This document shows positions 47,662-60,487 of a DNA stretch of 64,000 nucleotides, in pieces. A program made the position numbers and the translations under genes. How positions within the stretch are numbered: position 1 is the stretch's first letter; each line of letters opens with the position of its first letter. Origin of the DNA: Polytrichum commune (taxonomy: Eukaryota > Streptophyta > Polytrichopsida > Polytrichales > Polytrichaceae); NCBI GenBank assembly GCA_950295325.1, contig OX485804.1, forward strand, positions 39,866,001 to 39,930,000, written 5' to 3'. The notes below the pieces were generated by a model that was not told the DNA's origin, did no database searches, and saw only the letters and a program-made list of their open reading frames with translations.

Positions 47662-50600
47662 ATGGCGATAGCAATGCGGCGGGCAGGGCGAGCAAGCTCT
47701 TTCCTAACCTCGTCATTACCTCGCGGAGAAATTTCCAGCACGATTTTCCGCCGTTACAATACGGCTGCGGCAACGGCTGTCGCACAGAAGGAAGATGAGC
47801 AGAGTTCGCCAACGAGGCATGCATGGACAGCGCTTAGTGCTCTTGTAGGAGCGGCAGCCGTGTACACATCCTCTCAACAAGTGGTACTCCTCATGACCAA
47901 TCTGTACTCTTCCTGTTAGTTTCCCTTCAGGTCGGATAGGAATTGGATTTCTCTTAGGGCGGACCAAAATGGCAATGCAGGTGGAGGTGGAGGATAAATG
48001 TCTTGGTTGGCTATGTCCTCATCATGACACACATGTCTTCGCACTCTGTCATCGTTTCTAGATATGGAGTGTGTGGAAATTGTGTTTTCCTGCCGTTTGA
48101 AGCCTCATTAGCATGTTGTGTGTCGAGAATCTTGATCGTAAGATGTGCAATTAGGAGCCTGGGGTTTCTGTGATTTGGATCGGAATTAGATCACTTACCA
48201 GCTGAAACTTTAGGAACCAGAAGGAATTAGCAAAGCTAGTTCTAATGAGGTCTGATGTATTTATCGAATTTCATTCGATATATCGAACTTTATATCGAAG
48301 GTGTGGTATGATGCTTTGACGAAGTTTCAAGTCCTGAAGCATGAGGGGACGGTCGGGTTGTCACAGTGGAGCTGGCTATGGTGACTTTGACGTTAACCTA
48401 GTTTAGAAAGGTTGTAGTGTCACATATACATAATTAGTAATGTACAGAGTGGTCTGCATGCTGCATAAAGTTGGACCAAAGAAATTGAGTGCATCAGCAG
48501 GAAGTGGTATTGGAACATCATAGTCTTGTAAAGCCAAGTGGCTCCAGCACTTGAAAAGCCAAGTGTTGTAATAGCAGAAATTTTTCCTCTTCATATGAAC
48601 GTGGAAATGTGCTACAAATGATGAGTTTTATAATAGAGATTGTTGGAACTCCTGAAAATTAAGCTTATCTTCTAACAATTTACCAAGTACAAGTGACTTT
48701 TGTTTCGTTAAAGTCTTGTCAAAAGTGTCTAGGTTTGCATCTCTTTTAAGCTTTGTGGAACCAGTTACAGAGAGGTCCCTGGCTATGTCATCCTATTGCT
48801 TTTCATTTCCATTTTGCTACAATTCAATCAAGAAATTAAACTCATTTAATGTGCCTTTTGATGAAGGTGTACGGAAGCTTGAATTGTTTGCTAAAGAAGA
48901 ATGTGGTCCATGTAAGCATTTGGGGTCATTGTCGTGTAATTGAAGCAAAATCCTTCTAATATGAATTTTATGTCCTATTAACCTCACAAATGTTTCTTTT
49001 GAACAAGGTTCTGCCACATTCTAAATGCAAATTGTTTTGGCTTGAATGAAATTGTACTTGTTATCAGTTGACAAAACAATCTTGTGTTCTTTGACAAACA
49101 GCTCAGCACCAAAGTGGCCCTGGCCGAAGAATGCAAAGATACGCAAAAATCTGGTGAGCACTTTTTTCCTAAGTTTCTTATCATAAGAGCTTGTTTCTGG
49201 TTAGAACAGACATATTTACAATCTACCAGTTTGATGAATACTAGTATTGCGTCACATGATTAAGTCACTTGAAAAACATTTCTGATTAAATAAGTTCCAT
49301 GTTATGGTTTGATAAAAATATATCTGCGCAGTCATATTATATGTAGTTGTTTCCCATACATGCTAAGTTGACTGCACGCATACATGTGTCGGGTATGTAT
49401 TCATCAAATCACTGGTATTTCTCACAGCTTTGAACCCAAATGAATGGGTTAAGTTCAAGTTGCAAGAAACCCATACTGTCAACCACAACACGAAACTTTT
49501 CAGGTGAGCATTGTATTGTGTTTGTCACAAGCATGATGTCATGACATGTAAGCAGCCGACTTGTTGACGATTGAAGGGGGATTCATATAATGAAGTAATT
49601 GGAGTATTATTGTAATATTTGGTGGTTACTGCACTAGGGACAATTTGTCTTGAATCTAGCACTTTCAGAAGTGTTGATTGTATTTATACACATAGTTTGG
49701 AATGTATCTAGCACTTTCAGAAGTGTTGATTGTATGTATACACATAGTTTGGAATGTAGTTCTGCCGTTTGATTGAACATGTTTGATGGTATTTGCTTGG
49801 GTTTTTGCAAGGTTTGACCTATTGTATGAACTTTTCTTGGTGTCTATTGTGGACCAGATTCAAATTTGACTCTGAAGAAGCTCTTGGCCTACATGTGGCT
49901 TCCTGCTTGCTCACAAAGTAAGACATCTTATGTATACCTAGAGTATGAACAAAGTAGCTGGGGGTTAAGCATGGACTTAGAAACGGATATCAACTTCCTC
50001 TAATTCAAGATCATGCCAGTTTATGGAATATCATGGAATATCATGGAAGTTGAGGTTTATTGGGTTGAACTTGAGGGCGCTATGTTGATGGAAAAAGCTT
50101 GCAACTGTCTTGAATTGCTTACTTTGCTAGTTTGGTGATATTTGCTTAATCTTTGCAGAAGATTTAAAAATATAAAAGCCACTTAGCCTCACTTCCTACA
50201 TTCTGATAATTGAGAAACTATCACAGTAACTAATTGTGTTTGATGATGTTGCTTTTCAGGGCTGCAATTGGAACCAAGAAAGATGGAAGTCCAAACATCA
50301 TCATCCGCCCGTAAGAATTTTTTTTACTCATACTTCCAAACAGTCATCTTTTTAGTATATTTACTTCTGTCAAGGAGAATATGGACGATAGTAAGCTGGG
50401 TTCGTGTCTATGGTAAAGTATTGAATGAAAAGGATACAGATCCAAATTTCATACAAAGCGAATTCAAAGGACTCAATCATGCAGTCCCTCCCCAAGTGTA
50501 CATAGGAGGAATCTTCTGCTTCTTATTTTATGAAATAGGACTTTATCTGGAGTATTGAGCAAATATCCACCTATCTCCTCACTGCCATTCAAATGGATTA

Positions 50601-53067
50601 CATGTCTAATTCTGGGTGCCACTATTGCAGTTATACACCCATCTCTCCTCCAGACTCGAAGGGCTACTTTGATTTGATGATAAAGGTGAGGGATTCTTTG
50701 CCTGAAACTGTCTACTTTCAGTTCCATTAATCTGGGGGAATGAGGTTTGGAATCATTCACAACATCTAAAATAGCCAGTGGGCAGTGCAACGAAGGAGTG
50801 TAGCGAGGTCCTCCTGAGTTACATACATTAAAATGAAAACAGAACACATGATCATTGCCTGTCAAATTGTTCACCTGTTTTCTCAACTTGCTTATGAGTT
50901 GAATTGCAGGTTTATCCACAAGGTCGAATGAGTCAGCATATTGCACACCTTCAGCCAGGGGACACTCTTGAAGTTAAAGGGTGTGTAACTTGTTCTTTCA
51001 ATACGATTTCCTGGCCCTCTGCCTTACAGATGCAAGCTATGATTTGCCTTCTATGTGCTTAGTTCTGTTTTGACGTCTTCTTTAACCTCCTATAGAGAGC
51101 ATTGGATGTTGGAGAATACAAATTCCACTTTTCCTGGAGCTAACTATTGGACTTGTATTCTGTAGGCCTATCCCAAAACTTCCCTATAAGCGCAACATGA
51201 AGAAAGAAATTGGAATGGTGAGTTGATTTGAGATTCACCCTTGAGATGCTGAGGAAGACAAGAACCTTGCTGAAAGTGGGGTCTCTATTCTAATAAGATG
51301 AAACCACAGGGAAAATCTTCTGATGGTAAAGAGCACCTCTCATCCAAGGCTGATGAATTCTTTTGTTCATGCAGATTGCTGGAGGTACAGGGATAACTCC
51401 GATGTTGCAGGTTATTGATGCCATCATTTCTGATCCTGAAGATAATACTCAGGTCTACGAACTTTCACTTATTTGGAGTATGTTTTTGATGTTGTGAGCC
51501 ATTCAGGAGGTCAACTTTGTCCAGTTCCTGCTCCTTTGTGGAGGTTATCAACTTTGCCAAACATCTATGTGTGTTGTTTACAGATTGGTGTAATTATTAT
51601 ATGAGATATTTTTTATCATAAAATTATACTTTGTTTGTTCTTCCCCATAACCCAAACTTTTTGATTGCTGTAGAGGTGATGTAGGGTTGTCAAGTTTCTT
51701 CTACTGGCGGATATTAATTTCTTTCTCTACTTGTTTCAGATATCACTTGTTTTTGCAAATGTTACTCCTGAGGATATTTTACTGAAAGAGAAGTTGGATG
51801 CCATCTCTTTTGCCCACCCAAATTTCAAGGTGCCTACATTCTACTTGTCTGTTAGAGTAGTTGTTGATCAAAAAGTAGATGACTGGGTTCTGATTTTTTT
51901 GCTCAATACGATTAAATATTGGTTATTGACAACTTTGCACTCTTGCACTTTTTCCATACCCAAGATAAAAAATTACCGAGTCAGGTCGGACGAGAAAACT
52001 TGTTAATAATCTAGCAATAGCCATAAGTAGAAGCGAATCAAAGTTACAGTTCGCCTGAAATGTCAACCTTTAGGAGCTTTTTTGGATTTCATACATTGCA
52101 ATCATAAGGGAATAGGGTAGGAAATCTCATTGAAGACACTTGCAAGGCGCTCATGCATATAATACTGGATGTCTTGCATGGTCTTCTTGGATGAGGTTAG
52201 GTGGTAAACATCTCAATGAATTTTGTTGCAGGTGTTTTATGTATGTGACAGGCCTTCAGAGGATTGGAAGGGTGGTAGAGGACATATCAATAAGGATGTC
52301 CTTTTGAAAGCACTACCTTCTCCATGCAATGATTCACTTATCCTGGTATGTATGTAGCACTTATTGTGATGATTCTCTTCTTTACATTCGTCATCTTTGG
52401 CATGTGATTATTCAATTGTTCCATATGATTTTAATTTTTTTTATTACTGGTTTGATTAAATGGTAGCACCTTGCATTTAGATGTAGATATTCAGATTTGG
52501 ATAACCTTCAGTGTGATTTGTTAGTATTACAGAAATTTGGAGTATATTGTGGAACAAGCTATGCCATTTGTCCAGCCACTGTGAGGATGTTCATTGTAAG
52601 TAATTTATTTCATTTTGCTGATGCTGTGATCTACTACAACAGGTTTGTGGACCTCCTGGGCTAATGAATTTTATTTCTGGAGACAAGGCCCCAGACAAAT
52701 CTCAAGGACCGGTATGACTAGTTCTTGGTTTTCACAAAGAAGGGTTCAACAGACTATTTGTCCTTGATTAGTGGTGATTTCTAGTGGTTTAGGGTTCAGG
52801 CTGAAGCCATTGAATTGTTAAATTATACAATTGAGAGGGTGGTCTAAACGTCTATACTTTCAGGCATTTTCATAAGAATGGGTCTGATTATTTGATCTAT
52901 TTATTGTTGCTATTTCTTTTGATACCACATACAAAGTTTTGTTTTTTTATTGTGTATGCAGTATGAAGTTCATCAATTACTCACTCACAAATGGTAATTG
53001 TTGCGTGCAGCTAGTGGGCCTACTCAAGGAGCTTGGTTACAGTGCAGACCAAGTTTTCAAGTTCTAG
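47662..53067 (+). CDS. CBR2: mitochondrial NADH-cytochrome b5 reductase, complete, 13 exons
   Basis: Exons: 47662-47883, 49102-49153, 49428-49503, 49858-49917, 50260-50310, 50631-50685, 50910-50980, 51166-51217, 51375-51452, 51740-51829, 52232-52345, 52643-52711, 53011-53067, all GT..AG. The frame is 348 codons plus stop; Arabidopsis CBR2 has 328. It transfers electrons from NADH via FAD to cytochrome b5. The N-terminus is rich in Arg/Ser/Ala and acid-free up to residue 22, like a mitochondrial presequence. A hydrophobic segment follows (about 53-70, WTALSALVGAAAVYT). The FAD motif RPYTPIS is at 153-159, KVYPQGRMSQH at 172-182, NADH-binding GGTGITPM at 216-223, CGPPGLM at 309-315 and a C-terminal VFKF. 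The exon 1 donor could instead be at 47,880, which would drop one Val. ATG 47,662 is chosen for the presequence; Met5 is an alternative. Confidence 0.95.
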
Positions 53068-54390
53068 AGCCATTTCAAATGACGCCAAGGTAGTTGCAAG
53101 TCAGTATTCTAGCTTTAGCATTTGTGCAGTAGATTCTTATATTTATTTTGTGCACTGCATCATAAACCTGTATCATTGCAGTCCAAACGCTATTGTGATC
53201 CAATGCAGATCCAAGGTGATTACCTTTGGTACACTTGATATAAATGACATCCTGACACACAAGTGTTCAGTACAAGGAACTTCGCCAATTGTTCTGTTTA
53301 TGTATCAACCAGATTTGTGCACATGTTATTTATCTAAATCACCATGAGACTCCTTGGCAGACTTTGTGAACACATTTCCATGGGTTGCAACACAGATTAT
53401 AGTGTGACATTAAATTTACTGTCAGTTACATCAGCTCTTAGGATGATTAGAATATGCCTGATTGTTATTAGTTTTGTAGTCTCTAGTTCTGTTATATAGT
53501 AGAGGCGCTTATTCTTGATCAGGACCCCATCGGCAATCTATAAGGTACCCTAGTTTCAATAAGGCTGGGGCTCATTTTCGATCAGGCTGGGACTCAACTT
53601 TGATCAGGCCAGAACCAATAGTGCCATGACACATGTCTTGGTTGAGTGCTAAAGTGAGGAGGATTGAGTGGTTAAAATGACCCATCATGGTTGAATATTT
53701 ATGCCTTCATCTTTGGGAGCCTCCAATTCTAGAAGTTAATTCTAGAATAACTTGCATTTAAAATCTTGATGCTTTGTGCATAAGTTCCATGTCGGTTTTA
53801 TTATAATTTGTTTCTTTGTCAAGTTCAGATTGCCAAACTTCTTGTGGTTAATTTTTGTGTTCTATGTCCTTGGAAAGATGTAGGATGCATTACATAACAA
53901 TCTTGTGGAATCTTATTGTCAATATACATGTTTTCACCTATCATATTATTCTATGAGATGCTTTGTATCTTCTCCAAATATTATACCCACTTGAAGTACT
54001 GTAATTTATATAGTACTTATTTGTGGTTGAAAGGATTTATTCTGGGAAATCATCATTTAATGAAGGAAAATCTTGTTGCTCTTGTAAGCATTTCCGGACA
54101 TTTATGAATTCCAAGAATTCAGAAAATATTTGCCTTTGATTGGTAGAATCGATATTGCCATGACACATGTCCCTGGTTTGAGTGTTTAAGTGAGGAGAAA
54201 TTTGTCTCAAAATGAGCGGTCATGACATACTCTCGATAGTGGTAATATCTGAGCCAACTTTTGGCTTCAAAAATTCATAGTGATTTCAATTTAATATATA
54301 AAATTACCAAAATACTTGTAGTCGACCTAATTTTTATCTTCCTACATTGGAAAAACTTGCACCGCCTGGAACTTGGAGATCTCACATGAG
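53068..54390. other. 3' flank of the reductase gene and a duplicated block
   Basis: No gene. A ~85 bp block at about 53,618-53,700 (TGCCATGACACATGTC, AAGTGAGGAG, AAAATGA) recurs about 540 bp downstream at 54,157-54,240 as a diverged direct repeat. The open frame at 53,033-53,347 is an out-of-frame continuation of the last exon and its 3' UTR. Confidence 0.45.
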
Positions 54391-54764
54391 CTGATCTCTA
54401 ATCGAAGGAGTTGTTTGCGACTTTGGAGTTGCTTGAAGGAACACTGATTGCTAATTGGAGGAGCTTATTGCGAATTCAGAGCTGCTGCTTGAAGGAACGT
54501 TGATTGCTAATCGAAGGAGCTGATTGCAAATTCAGAGCTGCTTGCAGGACTGATGATTGCTAATTGGAGGAGCTATTTGCGAATATGGAGCTGCTTGAAA
54601 AAACGTTGATTGCTAATCAGAGGAGCTAATTGCAAATTCGGAGCTACTTGAAGGAACACTGATTACTAATCGGAGGAGCTGATTGCGAATTCAGAGCTAC
54701 TTAAAGGAGCACTAATTGCTGATTAAAGGAGCTGATCGCGAATTTGGAGCTGATTGAAAGAGCT
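54391..54764. repeat. 53 bp minisatellite, seven units
   Basis: Seven head-to-tail imperfect units of about 53 bp, each of the form CTGATTGCTAATCGGAGGAG, then CTGATTGCGAATTCAGAGCT, then GCTTGAAGGAACA. Units differ by scattered substitutions and one GCT insertion in the second unit. No spacers differ from the repeat, so it is not a CRISPR-type array. Confidence 0.85.
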
Positions 54765-55512
54765 CTCCAAAGAGTTGGTTGCTCCTGAAGGTGCTCATCT
54801 TGCGAATTTTGGTTCGACTCTTCCGATTTGGCAAAGAGTTGAACTTCGGAGGATTGAGTCTTCCAATTTAGCTCAGCTTGGTCGAGGAGGCCAAAGCCCG
54901 ATCAGGAAGGCGAGCACATATTCATTGGTCAATGGCATTCTTTGGTGAAACTTGTTGTTTCTTGTAGTTGTGGATTCACTTGGATCAGACTCTCTCATCC
55001 TCATAGCATTATAACAATTTGTGTGAGGGTGAAACAAGGTGGACATCATATTTGAGTGGCATGAAGCTTGACATGCGATATGTTGCTTGTTGGCTCGCTC
55101 ATTTGCTTGCTCACTTATTGGTTCATTCGCTCACTCGGGTTTCGCAATTTGATTTTGGTCATGTGGGTTTGATCACACATGAATTGGTTGAATTTTCTCA
55201 TTTCTCCTATGATTGGGTTGTTGGCAAGTTTAGCGTTTGGGTAGGGTGGTGTTTAACGACCAGTAGGTTTATCTTGCTACCTTCTTCTTCTTTTATGAAA
55301 AAGATTCAATCCATATTTCATAGGTTTAGGGGTTATGTCATGAGTTTAGAGATGTGGGTTACGATGATTGAATTGGTGCCGATGTAGTTGACATGCTTCA
55401 TGTGGGTTGTCTTTTCAATTAAATAGATGATGGTGTCATGTTTGTGGCTTCTATTGTGATAGGTTTAGAATGTACATTTCATACATTTGCCTACACAAAT
55501 CTTCCAGACCTT

Positions 55513-56076
55513 GGACAACTAACCAACTAATTCAACTATTAGTTAACTAGTTGCCTTTCATATTTATAGTTGTTCGTGATTTGACCTGCCAAAAAATGTA
55601 GTTAACTATAGTTACATCTAGTTATCTAAAGTTGAGTGCAACATGCAGTGTAGTACCTGGACAGTTTAGAGTATCTATATCTTTTCCTTTTCTTTTATTC
55701 AAATTTTAAAATTTGGGACTTGATTCCATCTGTGACTCGGACTCAATCAACACTAAATGAGCACAACCTTATTATCTATAAGTAACTTAGAGTATAATGG
55801 GTTCAACTTCCGCAAGGAACAATGAGTTATGTTCCTTTTTGGGATGGGCCGGCATGGGTGACAAGCATTGATTCTTATATAAGGTCTCTTAAAAAAGTTA
55901 TTGTAATGTATTTCATTCCAATTTTGAGATAAATGAAAGAACTTGCCGGCTGGCTCCTTACAAATTTTGGGACTCTCAAGTTATAGTGGTCTAAAAAATT
56001 TCTAGTTAACTATAGTTGTTCCCTAAAATTTATTGAAAAAAAATCTAGTTAACTATAGTTATTTTGGTAATTGTCC
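55513..56076. mobile_element. putative TIR element (GGACAAYTA ends)
   Basis: Left end GGACAACTAACCAACTAA and reversed right end GGACAATTACCAAAATAAC. Internal TAGTTAACTATAGTT palindromes sit near both ends. A single copy, so the borders are tentative. Confidence 0.4.
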
Positions 56077-56310
56077 AACCTCTAGAATCTTCTTAGAGGT
56101 TGTTGATAGACTGATTCTAGTTTGCACTTAATTTGCTACTTATCGCATTCACTTGCCGAAATGTCATGGGTTTGCATGCATGTGATTCAACTAAAACCAT
56201 TTTAATGCAAAAACTTAGTTTCTTTGTACTTTGTCTATTCCAATTGTATTGGTGTGTATAAGCTTTCAAGCTCGATGTTGTTGTGTACCTCTTAGGTTCT
56301 TGATTGCCAA

Positions 56311-57202
56311 GTTATTGCAATGGTAGCCATCCAAAGCTCCATAGCAATGCCCAAACCCACAACACAACATGCAGAGGTCCCTTTGGTCACATTGCCTCTG
56401 CTACCGCCATCTAAACCCGCCGAAAGGAGAAGGTTCCCGGCCCCACCATAGAGAGCACCATGTTGAGCAACATGACAACAAGTTACTACAAGCACTTTGC
56501 AAGCTATAGTAAAGGGAGTACAAAAAGTAACCTAACTTGTGCCAAGCGTAGTGTGGAAGAATGTGTATGCAAAATTCTTGTTAGAAAATCTAGACTCTCT
56601 TTTGCAAGAGAAAACTCTCAAGGATAAGTTGAGGGAGACACTGAAGGAAGTGAAGATGGACACTAGCAACAAATCCAATAGTGACATGGCAAACTTGCAA
56701 TGTAAAGATGTGCTTGCCTAATTGAAACAAAACGGATGGTCATGCAACACACAATGTTTTGAAGCGTCAACAAAGCATAAGAGGACAATGTTCTCCCACA
56801 TACTCAACTTCGACAATGATGGATGCTTTCGCCTCGACTCAAGGACCTTCGTGTAAAAGATCATTGTCACACTCCCTTTCTCCTACAACATCAGTTATCA
56901 TTGAGAAGTCAATGACATAAACGGAGATGTTGGCAAAACCTAGCAAGTCTATTTGTGTATTGACAAAACATGTTCAAGGGAATATGGTGGGTACACTGGA
57001 GGTAGTAGTGGTGAAGGAGTTGGAGTTGCATTTAAAAGTTGGAGCTTTCCAAGCTCGAGAGGCATTGGAAAAGACAAAGTCCATGTTTGCTCTTGAAAAA
57101 CAAGTGACTCAAAGAATGAGAAATCTAAAGAAGGCGAAGGAGCTTGGGATCATAAGTGACTATGATTTCAAAATGCAATGTGTGGACTTATTGAAGTTGT
57201 GA
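56311..57202 (+). pseudogene. decayed gene of unknown function, coiled-coil C-terminus, probably transposon-borne
   Basis: Broken coding relic in three parts: about 56,311-56,442 (MVAIQSSIAMPKP start), 56,539-56,721 (FLLENLDSLLQEKTLKDKL) and 56,927-57,202 (EALEKTKSMFALEKQVTQRM). Stops and frame changes separate them. The last part is charged and helical and ends NLKKAKELGIISDYDF-type, which resembles the short C-terminal (SHOCT) helix-turn-helix hairpin. It faces a Harbinger transposase relic convergently 0.8 kb away, and PIF/Harbinger elements usually carry a second gene beside the transposase. Assignment as that partner is inference; I see no Myb/SANT domain. Confidence 0.4.
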
Positions 57203-57990
57203 GCATGAGAGGTACTATAGAGGTCCAAGACATGTATAATTTCTTTTGCCGGTACTATCATGAAGAGCTAAGTAATCTTATATCGTTGGTATTGCCCAGT
57301 AGAGCTACAATAGTTTGACAAGTTTGAACCGATGTATAGCCACATTTTACAAAACGATGTGTATGCTGATTTTTTTGTTTAATAATTGATCTAAAATGTG
57401 TTGATTTTTTCTAATACATGTTGGAAATTGATGCAAGATGCTAATTTTTTGTTGTTGTTTATGTGATGTTGTGAGATGCAAGGTGCTCATTTTTTATATA
57501 AAAATATTATGTGTGTTTCTCATAGGCGAAGTGATGTTTCTTGAGGTTATATGTTATTTTCACAGGCAAAGTGATATATTATGAAAGCATATGTGTTGAG
57601 ATGATATGAAGTATTTGTGTTTGATGTGAAATGGATCATGTGTTGAATGTCATGGTCAGAAGAAGAGGGAAACAAATGATATTTACTAAGAAGTTTGTTT
57701 GTATATATAAAAGAATGCCAAACAATTAGACGTCCCATCCCACCCTAAAGACATCTCCATAATTCTCATCCCCATAAAGTTGCATTGTGTACTCGGGGGG
57801 GACACTTCACTATACTTTGTGTGAACACGTGCGTTCAAGGGGTATTTAAATGAGGCTATCACATAATTGGAATATTTGAGGTATATTCTCAAATATTCTA
57901 GAACATGTCCGGTATATTCTTCATATATTCTCTAATTATTCCTTGCTTGAATTTTAAGCATCCTATATTACATCTAAATTTTTCTAAATT

Positions 57991-59177
57991 TTATTGCTCA
58001 TGAATAAAATACACCCTATATTTTAACGCACCATGTTTACTAATTTTCCTAAGTGTCCTCCCCGAGATTGTGTAGTCCATTTGTCTCCTATGTAAGAAAT
58101 TAGTCGACAAACAACCGGTACGAAAGACTTGGCAATATTTGGGATGCGTAGAGTCAAAGCATTTCATCAAGCACTTGAATGTACACTTCAAGCTGCCAAA
58201 ATCCCACTCCACCCTAATTCAATACCCCGCATGGAACTTATTGAATGCATTTATCACTGGCAGATCGGCCCATGAGTCATTTCCAACCTACCTATCCTCT
58301 AAAGGATGTGTCAATCAACCCCTACATAGCCAGCTTCGCCCAAAACCATAAGTATTCATTGGTGTGTGTGAAGTAGTTACGCCAATTTGTGTCAAGTTCC
58401 GAGTCTTTCAAACAAGTGACATCATGATAAGAACCATGGTAATTGAGATCCATGTAGACGAACAAGCCGTTGTTGTCAACTATGATGGTGTCGTTGGTGG
58501 ATTAATTTTTTTTTTCTACCATTGAACTATCTAGAGTGGTTGGAATCTTTGTAAGGACGTCCAATCTTCACGTCCAATTCTAGACAAGGTAGCATTTGAC
58601 CTAGCGCCTTGCGTTCATATTGATCAAGCCACTCGATTTTGCTCTATATTGCATAATTTATGTAAGACACAATGAGGACCGCGTCATCATTCACAACACT
58701 CTTAGACCAATTCCACTCGAATGCTTCGAAGATGAAAGTGTTGTCATGCTTCATAAAGAAGAGGAAAGCTAGTAGTCAGTGTCGGGGTTGAAGTTTTTTA
58801 TATGGGCATCCCGCATGTGCGCTTTCTTCACTTGTGGTACTAGCATACGAGGCGATGTTGGGACAAACGACAAGACACAAGTCATGGAATTTGTCTAGAG
58901 GGAAATTGGTCAAATTTTTTAACATAAGGGGGCTAGCTCACATACTAATAAAACATGCCCTAATGCTAGCATCATGGTTAACCGATGCATGAGCACCCTC
59001 TTCAAGCTCATTTGCATTGAAAAATTCTTGAGTCCAATTTGTTGCAAGAGCAACTTCTAATATGAGAACAAAGTCGTCATCTAACTCGCCAAAGAACTCC
59101 TCTATCACTACTTGATCTGTCTTCCCAACTTGAGGAATCGGATAGGAGAGAACTCTCCTCACTCCACTCACCATCAT
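57991..59177 (-). pseudogene. PIF/Harbinger (HARBI1-like) transposase, inactivated
   Basis: Reading the minus strand from 59,177: a 79-codon opening frame (VVIEEFFGELDDDF), then FEAFEWNW and QYERKALGQM in a second frame, GRPYKDSNHS..FNGRKK, then GLFVYMDLNYHGSYHDVTCL (about 58,395-58,475), and finally VEWDFGSLKCTFKCLMKCFD, FRTGCLSTNFLHRRQMDYTI. The order and motifs match DDE nucleases of HARBI1 type, with the D of the YHD block and the E of RVEW preserved. At least four stops and several frame changes break it, and the middle GD-GY block is scrambled. The element's TIRs were not found. Confidence 0.75.
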
Positions 59178-59537
59178 TCCCAGAGTCAGTCATGGCTATC
59201 GCCTAAAACCCAAACATGATATGCATTGAATAGGCTTGCAATGAGATGTCACTATTACCTAAAAAGGTCCAAGGGCGGGGGCGTTGTGGATGACCAAGCA
59301 ACACATTATTGCATGCATTATTGAAATAAATGTTTGTGCAATAAAATGCCATATGATTGCACCTCACATAGAAGGTGTCCAATTGATTGTTGGGAGAGAA
59401 CACGAATTATATGAACATGACATGCGTTTTTAAATATGAGACAAGATTGGAGAAGGTCGAGGGCACATAAATTGGGATATGATAAGACCTAGTCACTATA
59501 GTTATTGCATCCCATACGAGAGGTGCATGTCAAACGT

Positions 59538-60487
59538 ACTTAAATGACTTGTTTTCTTAATTAGACCCTTATATTTGATTCATATGTGGTTCGGTGAGGA
59601 TCAAAGAGTAAACATCATAAACACACATGTTTAGTAGAATGGACTATATCTTCCAATGTTGGTAACTACTCTACATTAAGAAATGATCACAATTGGGAGG
59701 ACCTATGTATCCAGTTAAGAAATCAACAAACATGCACTTCCAATAACTAGAACTAAATCAAGGGAGGTCTGATTTTCAATTCAGTTTTGCAAATGTTTCA
59801 TCCATGATGCATGCCCACATTCAAAACCAAACTAATCTTTAATAAACAGATAACTTTAATCACACAAACTATGAAGTTTATGTGCGAATTGGATATGGTC
59901 ACAAGTTTTGTTCTGGTAACTATATATAAACGGCTACCTGCCTCAGTCATCATTGTCACGCAGGGTTGTTGATTCTTTAATTGAAGATATAATTCATCCC
60001 AATTATGAACATGTTTGAGTGTGGAGTAGTTAAATCAATTTAAACACTTAAGCCAAGATCTTAGTTTAACATGTGTCTTTATGGTGTTTGTTGTTTGACC
60101 TAAGCACACACCGGTGAAATATTAAGTATGTGGGTATTATTTGATTCAATTTTAATGTTCTCCAACTTCTACCGATTAGATTTACTCTCTAAAACTTGTG
60201 TTGCATTAGGAAATCTACACCGAAACATCTGCAAAATCCAGATTGAAAATCGGACCTCCCTTGATTTAGTTATGGTAATCGGAAGTGCATGTTTGTTGAT
60301 TTCTTAAATAATTACAGAGGTCCTCCCAATTGTGTACATTTTTTTAATGTAGAGTAGTTATCAACATTGGAAGATGTAGTCCAATCTCTACTAAACATGT
60401 GTGTTCATGATGTTCGCTCTTTGATCCTCACCGAACCACATACCAATCAAATACAAGGGTTTGATTAAGAAAACAAACCACTTAAGA
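59538..60487. mobile_element. fold-back element with ~265 bp inverted arms
   Basis: Left arm 59,538-59,802 and right arm 60,221-60,487 are inverted copies: ACTTAAATGACTTGTTTTCT.. against, reversed, ACTTAAGTGG..TTGTTTTCTT. They share GTGGTTCGGTGAGGATCAAA, then TAAATCAAGGGAGGTCNGAT near the inner ends. The ~420 bp loop is unrelated and non-coding. Solo pieces of an arm resemble the R1 repeats dispersed elsewhere in the window. Confidence 0.8.

Noticed and set aside
54391-54764. CRISPR-like array
   Set aside because: Units are contiguous 53 bp tandem repeats with no unique spacers, in a plant nuclear context.
59538-60487. Long terminal repeats of an LTR retrotransposon
   Set aside because: The two similar blocks are inverted, not direct, and there is no internal coding region.
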